A stretch of 9,220 nt of DNA from the NCBI GenBank assembly GCA_018969455.1, contig JAGWYI010000128.1, positions 1-9,220 of the forward strand, written 5' to 3'. Both the position numbers and the translations under genes were made by a program. The notes under the pieces are model-generated. The model saw only the letters and a program-made list of their open reading frames with translations, had not been told where the DNA came from and did no database searches. Shown one piece after another: positions 1 through 5,230 of this stretch. The stretch is from Bacteroidota bacterium. Its GTDB lineage: Bacteria > Bacteroidota > Bacteroidia > Chitinophagales > Saprospiraceae. Position 1 is the stretch's first letter; each line of letters starts with the position of its first letter.

Positions 1-44
1 TGAAAGACAAGATTATGGCCAATTACGGCTTCCATCCAAACTGA
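1..44 (+). CDS. ECF-type RNA polymerase sigma factor, C-terminal end only (partial)
   Basis: Only the last codons are in the window; the gene begins upstream. Read with bases 3-5 as a full codon, the frame gives KDKIMANYGFHPN and then a TGA stop at 42-44. This matches the last residues of the complete sigma factor ending at 877 (KDRILANYGFEPN). At the DNA level 36 of 44 bases agree with 834-877. I therefore infer a tandem paralog of that gene, whose visible part is the tail just after the region 4 helix-turn-helix. A strong intrinsic terminator follows 22 bases after the stop, so this gene ends its own transcript. The family call depends on similarity to the neighbour, since no domain is visible here. 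Confidence 0.8.
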   Translation, partial: KDKIMANYGFHPN

Positions 45-66
45 GTTCCGCACGAAAAGACCATTG

Positions 67-107
67 ATCCCGAATTTCGATTTGTTTCGAAATTCGGGAT
101 TTTTTTT
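67..107 (+). terminator. Rho-independent terminator after the upstream sigma factor gene
   Basis: A perfect 14-base-pair inverted repeat (67-80 with 87-100) encloses a 6-base loop (81-86) and runs straight into eight Ts (100-107). It lies just after the TGA at 42-44 on the same strand. It should isolate the upstream sigma gene from the next one, so each paralog has its own transcript end. Confidence 0.9.
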
Positions 108-280
108 GCCCCAAAACCACCCTTAAAACAAATACTCAGACCCAATATTCAATATTTTCAATTTATACTGAAATTATAATTAATTAGAATTAATCTAATC
201 AAGATTTTATAAATTGATTTTAAACATTTTATAAATATTTTTTTAATTAATTAAATTACTTTTGTCAAAATTAGTCAAAT
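108..280 (+). promoter_or_regulatory. AT-rich upstream region of the sigma factor gene, with phased repeats and a -7-like box
   Basis: No gene is seen here. From about 150 the sequence is strongly AT-rich. It contains an inverted repeat ATTAGA-N5-TCTAAT (183-199) and two exact copies of the near-palindromic 11-mer ATTTTATAAAT (204-214 and 226-236), which start 22 bases apart. TACTTTTG at 257-264 fits the Bacteroidota -7 consensus TAnnTTTG exactly. I see no clear TTG -33 element at the usual distance, so recognition may depend on an activator or another sigma factor. If the box is real, transcription would start near 270, giving a leader of about 90 bases to the preferred start codon at 359. 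The box match is seen; promoter and operator function are inferred. Confidence 0.5.
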
Positions 281-358
281 ATGTTTAACCTATCGACGCA
301 AAACGTTCAACAAAACCGTATCTTTGTTGCATCAATCGTTCCACAAAAAGAAACGGCT

Positions 359-877
359 ATGTCAAGCATTGAATTTTACAATAACCTAGACGGACTTAAT
401 CGCATGCTGTATGCATTTGCCTACAACCTGACGAAAAACTCCGAGGAAGCAAAAGACCTTTATCAGGAAACTACCTTTCGGGCGCTGAAGAACAAAGATA
501 AATTTCAGCCGGGCACCAATTTCAAGGCTTGGGTGTTCACCATCATGAAGAACATCTTCATCAACAATTACCGCAAACGAGTCAAATCCAACACCGTGCT
601 GGATAACACGGAAAATCAGTTTTACCTTAATTCGGCTGTACACGCTACCGGCAATCAAGCAGAAGGGGCCATTCTGATAAAAGAACTCAATACCTTCATC
701 GAAGCGCTCGACGACAGCATTCGTATTCCGTTTTTGATGCACCACGAAGGCTTCAAATATCAGGAAATTGCAGATGAACTGGACTTGCCCCTGGGTACAG
801 TTAAAAGCAGAATCTTTTTTGCCCGAAAGGAACTGAAAGACCGAATTTTGGCCAATTACGGCTTCGAACCAAATTAA
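359..877 (+). CDS. ECF-type RNA polymerase sigma factor
   Basis: A 172-residue sigma-70 family factor that would direct RNA polymerase to a particular promoter set in the cytoplasm. Region 2 lies at about residues 10-77: AKDLYQETTFRAL is the core-binding helix, and FKAWVFTIMKNIFINNYRK covers the -10-recognising part. A variable linker follows. Region 4 lies at about 105-160, with the helix-turn-helix YQEIADELDLPLGTVKSR for -35 binding. Regions 1.2 and 3 are absent, as is typical of ECF factors. An in-frame ATG at 281 would add 26 residues (198 aa). I prefer 359 because MSSIEFYNNL is the usual kind of N-terminus for Bacteroidota ECF factors and the extra residues match nothing I recognise. No Shine-Dalgarno sequence is visible. 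No anti-sigma gene follows; the next gene is convergent. The last codons closely match the gene ending at 44, so the two are tandem paralogs. Regulon unknown. Confidence 0.9.
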   Translation: MSSIEFYNNLDGLNRMLYAFAYNLTKNSEEAKDLYQETTFRALKNKDKFQPGTNFKAWVFTIMKNIFINNYRKRVKSNTVLDNTENQFYLNSAVHATGNQAEGAILIKELNTFIEALDDSIRIPFLMHHEGFKYQEIADELDLPLGTVKSRIFFARKELKDRILANYGFEPN

Positions 878-887
878 AATCCTGCTT

Positions 888-933
888 TAAACAAACAATC
901 CTCGGGCTTTTCACCACGGGGATTGTTTGTTTA
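888..933. terminator. Probable bidirectional terminator between convergent genes
   Basis: Bases 888-904 pair with 917-933 in a 17-pair stem with one G-T pair, closing a 12-base loop. The outer part is A-rich on the left (AAACAAAC) and T-rich on the right (GTTTGTTT), so a transcript from either strand ends in a U-rich arm. It lies between the sigma factor stop at 877 and the convergent SDR gene. Its right arm includes the SDR stop codon (931-933). Confidence 0.75.
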
Positions 934-1716
934 TAAACTTTTAGTGCGACCGCCATCTACTGGCAAATTAATGCCGTTGATGTAGCTCGCTGCCGGACTG
1001 GCCAAAAAGGCGACTGCTGCCGCAATTTCTGATGGCTCGGCAAAACGTCGGGCAGGTACGTGCGCCTTAAATTGTGCCCGTACAGCATCTTTCGATAATC
1101 CGCTGGAAACCGCCCTTTTTTCAATGATTTCTTCCAGACGGCCGGTCATTGTATATCCAGGAAGTACATTATTTACTGTTATTCCCATGGGGCCCACCTC
1201 ATTGGCCCAGGTTTTGGCCCATCCAGCTACCGCCCAGCGCGTGCTGTTCGAAACACCCAAACCGTCAAGCGGCTCCTTAACCGATGTACTGACCACGTTG
1301 ATGATGCGCCCGTATCCCGCTTTTTGCATGCCGGGAAGCAGCGCTTGCGCCAACAATTGATTGCACAAAAGGTGAACGGTATAGGCCGATAAAAAGGCGG
1401 AACTGCTGGCCTGGGTGATGGGGCCGCCCGGAGGGCCTCCGGTATTGTTTACCAAAATATGAAACGACTGCATTTGCAACAAAGACACCAAACGTTGCAT
1501 CAGATCGGCAGGATGACTGAAATCTGCCACCAAATACCGATGCTGCTGCCCCTGACGGGTATCAAGTTCAGCAACTACTTGCTGCAACCGACTTTCGGTG
1601 CGCGCAAGTAAGGTAACATTGGCGCCCAATTGTGCCAATTCCAGTGCCACCGCCTTGCCAATTCCAGCACTGCTGCCGCCTACAAGCGCATTTTTTCCCA
1701 ATAAATTCAAATCCAT
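931..1716 (-). CDS. Atypical short-chain dehydrogenase/reductase (SDR) family protein
   Basis: A 261-residue Rossmann-fold protein of normal classical-SDR length, resembling 3-oxoacyl-ACP reductases. The nucleotide-binding glycine motif is GGSSAGIG at residues 13-20, a variant of TGxxxGIG. NNTGG at 90-94 replaces the usual NNAG. A serine-containing strand (VVSTS, 141-145) sits where the catalytic Ser is expected. The YxxxK motif is missing: the matching segment reads SNSTR (156-160), with Ser for Tyr and Arg for Lys. The C-terminal signature VNNVLPG (181-187) and the end NGINLPVDGG are intact. This fits the known subgroup of BKR-like SDRs with imperfect cofactor and catalytic motifs, whose substrates are unclear. 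It is the last gene of a tight cluster, starting 9 bases after the DUF2071 stop. An oxidoreductase role cannot be assumed. Confidence 0.9.
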   Translation of the reverse strand: MDLNLLGKNALVGGSSAGIGKAVALELAQLGANVTLLARTESRLQQVVAELDTRQGQQHRYLVADFSHPADLMQRLVSLLQMQSFHILVNNTGGPPGGPITQASSSAFLSAYTVHLLCNQLLAQALLPGMQKAGYGRIINVVSTSVKEPLDGLGVSNSTRWAVAGWAKTWANEVGPMGITVNNVLPGYTMTGRLEEIIEKRAVSSGLSKDAVRAQFKAHVPARRFAEPSEIAAAVAFLASPAASYINGINLPVDGGRTKSL

Positions 1717-1725
1717 AAGACAAAA

Positions 1726-2436
1726 TCAAGTTTTACCGCTGTGGTACATTACCCGTACCGCCGAACCCTCGGCGAGCATGACGGAATGAGGCGTTTGTTC
1801 CCGCAAATGTGCAAAAGAAGTCCCGTATAATTGACCAAAATCTACCGCTATTTCCCAATCCTGTACCGGATATACCTGCCAGCGCGGGTGCTCGACGGCA
1901 TATTCGCGGGTGCTTTGCGCATCCCAACGGGTGTACCCAAAATAATGCTCGGTGATAAATTCCTCCCAACTCCCGGGCTGCATCTCCTGTGGCTGCGTAC
2001 CCGAGCGGATGAGAAAGCGTTGCTTCTGGCGCCGATTAAACCATTGATAATCAACCAACAACTGCTTCTCATCTTGTTCCCAATGGTGTTGCATCGGCAT
2101 CCAGACATAAGGCTCGCGGTATACGCTGCGCGCCACCAACGCAATGGCCGGCTTTGGCACAATTTCCTTTACAAACACCACGCCCCTGCGCCAACCCTCG
2201 GGCGTGTGCTTGCGCACATAAAAACGGAGGTTCACTTCCTCAAAATCGCGGTGGAAAACAGCCGGAATGCCCAAAATGCGCGTTTTTTCAAACATAAAAG
2301 CCACCAAACTTACCAAACACAGCCCTTCCCGCTCATCCAATTCCACGCCTGCGGGCAGGTAGGGCATTAGTATCGCAGGATCTACCCGGTAGTTGGCGAT
2401 GGCTAATTTGCGCCATTCGGCGCTTAAAAATTCCAT
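1726..2436 (-). CDS. DUF2071 / YqjF-like protein
   Basis: A 236-residue soluble protein with no signal peptide or membrane segment. It shows the DUF2071 (YqjF-like) pattern: LPAGVELD at 27-34, a VSLVAF strand at 42-47, EEVNLRFYVR at 66-75, GVVFVKEIVPK at 85-95 and EHYFGYTR at 163-170. The family is thought to share the fold of acetoacetate decarboxylase; its biochemical role is not established and I do not assign one. The gene starts 5 bases after the peroxiredoxin stop and ends 9 bases before the SDR start on the same strand, so the three are very likely cotranscribed. The context hints at handling of reactive small molecules or redox stress, but this is inference. Confidence 0.88.
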   Translation of the reverse strand: MEFLSAEWRKLAIANYRVDPAILMPYLPAGVELDEREGLCLVSLVAFMFEKTRILGIPAVFHRDFEEVNLRFYVRKHTPEGWRRGVVFVKEIVPKPAIALVARSVYREPYVWMPMQHHWEQDEKQLLVDYQWFNRRQKQRFLIRSGTQPQEMQPGSWEEFITEHYFGYTRWDAQSTREYAVEHPRWQVYPVQDWEIAVDFGQLYGTSFAHLREQTPHSVMLAEGSAVRVMYHSGKT

Positions 2437-2441
2437 AAAAA

Positions 2442-2897
2442 TTAATTTTCCAGCAATTGGCCGGCGTGGTTTTCAGTGTCCACTTTCTCAATTACGCGCT
2501 CAATAGCACCATTTTCGTCAATCACAAAGGTGGTGCGGATCACACCCATATACGTTTTACCCATAAATTTCTTTTCGCCCCAAACGCCATATGCCTCGGA
2601 TACTGCATGGCTTTCGTCGGCCAGCAAATTGAAGGGCAACTGGTATTTATCCTGAAATTTGAGGTGCTTTTTAACCGAATCGGGGCTAACACCCAATATT
2701 TCATACCCTTTTGCCTGAAATTGGCCATAACCGTCGCGCAAACTGCAGGCTTCCGCGGTACAACCTGGCGTATCATCTTTGGGATAAAAATACAAAACCA
2801 GTTTTTTGCCTTTGTAGTTTTCGAGGCTCACGTTTTCTCCTTTTTCGTTGGGTGCGCTGAATTCGGGCGCCTTATCCCCTGCTTTTAAATGGGTCAT
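2442..2897 (-). CDS. bcp: Thioredoxin-dependent thiol peroxidase, Bcp/PrxQ-type peroxiredoxin
   Basis: A 151-residue cytoplasmic enzyme that reduces hydrogen peroxide and organic hydroperoxides using thioredoxin. The thioredoxin-fold core carries the PxxxTxxC motif at 39-46 (PKDDTPGC) with peroxidatic Cys46. A second Cys at 51, five residues on, is the expected resolving cysteine of the atypical 2-Cys BCP/PrxQ subgroup. Arg121 in GVIRTTFVID is the conserved active-site arginine. I chose the ATG at 2895-2897 (MTHLKAGDKAPEF), which gives the usual family length. An in-frame ATG at 2949-2951 would add 18 residues that look like untranslated leader and overlap a small hairpin. The gene heads a tight cluster with DUF2071 (5-base gap) and the SDR, and lies 76 bases after tadA on the same strand. 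Confidence 0.93.
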   Translation of the reverse strand: MTHLKAGDKAPEFSAPNEKGENVSLENYKGKKLVLYFYPKDDTPGCTAEACSLRDGYGQFQAKGYEILGVSPDSVKKHLKFQDKYQLPFNLLADESHAVSEAYGVWGEKKFMGKTYMGVIRTTFVIDENGAIERVIEKVDTENHAGQLLEN

Positions 2898-2951
2898 GTT
2901 TTTGCTTGATGTGGGTGAATGAATGGAGGTTAAACCAAGGGCTTGGTGCAT

Positions 2952-2969
2952 TGTTCATGAAAATGAACG
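2952..2969 (-). other. Small hairpin with GAAA/TTTC loop in the tadA-bcp gap
   Basis: GTTCAT (2953-2958) and ATGAAC (2963-2968) form a perfect 6-base-pair inverted repeat around a 4-base loop, with an extra G-T pair outside (2952/2969). It lies in the 76-base spacer between the tadA stop and the bcp start, both read on the minus strand. No T-run follows it on the minus strand, so it is not a standard terminator. It could be an operator half-site pair or an RNA processing site; function unproven. Confidence 0.4.
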
Positions 2970-2973
2970 CAAT

Positions 2974-3423
2974 TTACAGCCGTTTTTCTTGAAAAAATCG
3001 AACCATCAAATCACTGGCAGCTTCCATTTGTATGCCCATTTCCAGCCGGGTTTTAGGATGCAGCAATTCTTTGCCACCCAAACGCATGAATCCCCGCCGG
3101 TCGTCGGCCGCTCCAAAAACCAGACGCCCCAACTGCGCCCAATTGATGGCGCCGGCACACATCAAACAAGGCTCGAGGCTTACGAAAAGAGTGCAATCGG
3201 TCAGATATTTGCTGCCCAGGTAATTGGAAGCAGCTGTAATCGCCAGGATTTCGGCATGCGCCGTTACATCTGTGAGCTGTTCGGTCTGGTTGTGCGCCCG
3301 GGCAATGATCCGGTTCTCGCACACAATTACAGCTCCCACAGGCACCTCGCCCGCATCGTAGGCTTTTTGGGCCTCGGCAAGCGCTTGTTTCATGAAATAT
3401 TCGTCGGAATAAACGGATAACAT
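2974..3423 (-). CDS. tadA: tRNA-specific adenosine deaminase TadA
   Basis: A 149-residue zinc-dependent deaminase that converts adenosine 34 of tRNA-Arg(ACG) to inosine so that one tRNA reads several codons. The cytidine-deaminase-fold signature is complete: HAE at 56-58 (zinc ligand His56, proton shuttle Glu58) and PCLMCAGAI at 85-93 (zinc ligands Cys86 and Cys89). The N-terminus MLSVYSDEYFMKQAL followed by GEVPVGAVIV is typical of Bacteroidota TadA and supports the ATG at 3421-3423. Length is normal. It is transcribed divergently from guaB across about 165 bases and is probably the first gene of a minus-strand cluster. A guanine deaminase-like role is a less likely alternative for this fold. 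Confidence 0.93.
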   Translation of the reverse strand: MLSVYSDEYFMKQALAEAQKAYDAGEVPVGAVIVCENRIIARAHNQTEQLTDVTAHAEILAITAASNYLGSKYLTDCTLFVSLEPCLMCAGAINWAQLGRLVFGAADDRRGFMRLGGKELLHPKTRLEMGIQMEAASDLMVRFFQEKRL

Positions 3424-3588
3424 CGGAACAGGTTTTCAAGCACGCGAAGATGCAGCAATTTGAAGCGGTATGCCCGTTATCTCTTTAAAATTTCAGAAAA
3501 AACCCAGAAAATTGATTTTTTGTTTCTCCTCAAAAAAAATTTGGTCCAAATACTTTCAAGTTTGGTCCCGGAATCCAGACCTTTGCAC
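3424..3588. promoter_or_regulatory. Divergent tadA/guaB intergenic region with 21-base-phased TTTG motifs
   Basis: This 165-base gap must hold the promoters of both genes, but I see no full TAnnTTTG -7 match for either. On the guaB side TTTG occurs exactly four times between 3481 and 3590, starting at 3519, 3540, 3561 and 3582, so all steps are 21 bases. The middle two are extended to identical octamers TTTGGTCC (3540-3547, 3561-3568). The first octamer lies inside a 13-base palindrome, ATTTGG-T-CCAAAT (3539-3551). The reading frame of guaB is open back to 3460, but that stretch is not conserved IMPDH sequence and I treat it as non-coding. The motifs are seen; a regulatory role is inferred. 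Confidence 0.45.
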
Positions 3589-5079
3589 ATGGAAAACAAG
3601 AATACATTTGTCGCCCAGCCAAAATTCATTGGCGAGTCCCTTACCTTCGACGACGTACTGCTCGTCCCCGCTTACAGCGAAGTGCTGCCCCGTTCGGTAG
3701 CAATTTCTACCCAGCTCACGCGAAACATCCGTTTGAATGTTCCCATCGTTTCCGCTGCCATGGATACGGTGACGGAAAAAGCACTGGCCATTGCCATGGC
3801 ACGTCAGGGTGGTATTGGCATCATTCACAAAAACATGACGATTGCCGACCAAGCCGAACAGGTACGGGCCGTAAAACGCTCCGAAGCCGGCATGATTCAG
3901 GATCCAGTAACCCTCAACCCCGAAGCGCGCATTGCCGAAGCGCTCGAGCTGATGCGCAAATACAGCATCGGCGGCATCCCGATTACCGACAAAAAAGGCA
4001 AACTGGTGGGCATTCTCACCAACCGCGACCTGCGCTTTGAAACCGATCACAACCAGCTGGTGCGCGACCTGATGACCAAAAAAAACCTGGTTACCGCCCC
4101 GAAAGGCACCACGCTCGAGCAGGCACGCGCCATCCTGCAAGGCCGAAAAATTGAAAAACTGCCCGTGGTGGACGATGATTTTCGCCTCATCGGATTAATT
4201 ACCTACAAGGACATCATTAAAGGATCCAGTTTTCCCAATGCCTGTAAAGACAACTTTGGAAGGTTGGTGGTTGGAGCGGCTGTGGGTGTCACGGCCGATT
4301 TGCACGAACGTGTGGCCGCTTTGGTGGCCGTCGGGGTGGATGTTGTGTGCGTAGATACCGCGCACGGGCACTCTAAAGGCGTCCTCGATGCGGTCAAGAA
4401 CCTGAAACTTGCTTTCCCAGATTTGCAAATTGTAGGCGGAAACGTGGCGACCGGCGCCGGCGCAAAAGCGCTGGTAGATATGGGTGTTGATGCCGTGAAA
4501 GTGGGCGTCGGCCCTGGCAGTATTTGCACCACCCGCGTGGTCGCAGGCGTAGGCGTAGCCCAACTTTCGGCCATTTTCAACGCAGCCGAGGCCATTGCAG
4601 GCTCCGGCGTGCCCATCATCGGCGATGGCGGCATCCGGTACACCGGCGATATCGTTAAAGCATTGGCTGCGGGCGCAAGCACCATTATGGCAGGCTCCCT
4701 GTTTGCCGGTGTGGAAGAAGCCCCCGGTGAAACCATCATTTTTGACGGCCGAAAATTTAAAACCTACCGCGGTATGGGAAGCCTCGGCGCCATGCAGCAA
4801 GGCTCCAAAGACCGCTATTTCCAGGATGTCGAAGACGACATCAAAAAACTGGTACCGGAAGGAATTGAAGGCCGGGTGCCCTACAAAGGAACCGTGCAGG
4901 AAGTGATGACGCAATACATCGGCGGCTTGCGTGCAGGCATGGGATACTGCGGCGCCCATACCGTGGAAGACTTGCAACGATATGCGCAATTTGTCAAAAT
5001 CACCAATGCCGGCATGATCGAAAGCCACCCGCACAACATCATCATTACAAAGGAATCGCCCAATTACAGTCGGTCTTAA
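3589..5079 (+). CDS. guaB: Inosine-5'-monophosphate dehydrogenase
   Basis: A 496-residue enzyme that oxidises IMP to XMP with NAD+, the committed step of guanine nucleotide synthesis, normally as a cytoplasmic tetramer or octamer. The N-terminal barrel part begins with LTFDDVLLVPAYS (18-30). Two CBS domains are inserted at about residues 100-215 (VGILTNRDLR and LIGLITYKDI are their ends); in this family they sense adenine and guanine nucleotides. The barrel then resumes. The active-site loop GVGPGSICTTR (306-316) carries catalytic Cys313, GDGGIR at 345-350 binds phosphate, and the mobile flap includes YRGMGSLGAM (393-402) and the Arg409-Tyr410 pair. All key residues are present. The ATG at 3589 gives normal family length; an in-frame ATG at 3460 would add 43 unconserved residues. 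No clear intrinsic terminator follows, so read-through to ileS is possible. Confidence 0.97.
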   Translation: MENKNTFVAQPKFIGESLTFDDVLLVPAYSEVLPRSVAISTQLTRNIRLNVPIVSAAMDTVTEKALAIAMARQGGIGIIHKNMTIADQAEQVRAVKRSEAGMIQDPVTLNPEARIAEALELMRKYSIGGIPITDKKGKLVGILTNRDLRFETDHNQLVRDLMTKKNLVTAPKGTTLEQARAILQGRKIEKLPVVDDDFRLIGLITYKDIIKGSSFPNACKDNFGRLVVGAAVGVTADLHERVAALVAVGVDVVCVDTAHGHSKGVLDAVKNLKLAFPDLQIVGGNVATGAGAKALVDMGVDAVKVGVGPGSICTTRVVAGVGVAQLSAIFNAAEAIAGSGVPIIGDGGIRYTGDIVKALAAGASTIMAGSLFAGVEEAPGETIIFDGRKFKTYRGMGSLGAMQQGSKDRYFQDVEDDIKKLVPEGIEGRVPYKGTVQEVMTQYIGGLRAGMGYCGAHTVEDLQRYAQFVKITNAGMIESHPHNIIITKESPNYSRS

Positions 5080-5082
5080 ATG

Positions 5083-5179
5083 AATATCGAACACCGAATA
5101 TCGAACTTCGAACGCTGAAATAATGTTTGCCATTTATTCCATTTCGGTGTTCGATATTCGGCGTTTGATATTCGATATT
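5083..5179. repeat. Large imperfect inverted repeat of 14-base units between guaB and ileS
   Basis: Bases 5083-5121 and 5141-5179 form two 39-base arms around a 19-base loop. By hand count 29 positions are Watson-Crick pairs, 5 are G-T pairs and 5 are mismatches. Each arm also contains a 14-base tandem period: AATATCGAAC at 5083 and 5097, and its reverse complement GTTCGATATT at 5149, repeated with one change at 5163. I recall similar TATCGAAC-rich extragenic repeats in Bacteroidota genomes. No T-run follows on the plus strand, so it is not a classic terminator. It may protect guaB mRNA, attenuate read-through, or be a dispersed repeat family member. Confidence 0.75.
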
Positions 5180-5191
5180 AAAAAAACGCCG
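5159..5191. other. Alternative hairpin CGGCGTTT/AAACGCCG before ileS
   Basis: CGGCGTTT (5159-5166) and AAACGCCG (5184-5191) are perfect 8-base complements around a 17-base loop. The left half lies inside the right arm of the larger inverted repeat, so in RNA this hairpin and the large one would exclude each other. It ends 39 bases before the ileS start. There is no T-run afterwards. A leader-control role is possible but unproven. Confidence 0.4.
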
Positions 5192-5230
5192 AAAACCTCC
5201 TCCCTGTCTTAAAAGCAATCAATTACGCAC

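Noticed and set aside
281..358. N-terminal extension of the sigma factor from the ATG at 281
   Set aside because: The 26 extra residues match no sigma region, and the typical family N-terminus begins at 359. The candidate -7 box would leave only about 10 bases before 281. It remains possible.
1831..2370. Plus-strand open frame of 179 codons opposite the DUF2071 gene
   Set aside because: The minus-strand frame has clear DUF2071 motifs and fits the operon spacing. This frame has no recognisable domain.
3460..3588. N-terminal extension of guaB from the ATG at 3460
   Set aside because: The 43 extra residues (rich in Lys, Phe and Leu) are not IMPDH sequence and cover the phased TTTG promoter region. 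The start at 3589 gives the normal length.
4195..5133. Minus-strand open frame of 312 codons opposite guaB
   Set aside because: It is an antisense shadow of guaB with Ala/His/Gly-rich composition and no family resemblance.
5083..5179. Intrinsic terminator of guaB
   Set aside because: The stem is followed by A-rich rather than T-rich sequence on the plus strand, so a standard Rho-independent mechanism is not supported.
5083..5179. CRISPR-like array
   Set aside because: The repeated units are only 14 bases apart with no spacers, and are arranged as an inverted repeat rather than a direct array.
5080..5230. T-box riboswitch before ileS
   Set aside because: No T-box consensus segment (AGGGTGG...) or terminator with a T-run is present, and the organism appears to be Bacteroidota, where ileS T-boxes are not expected.
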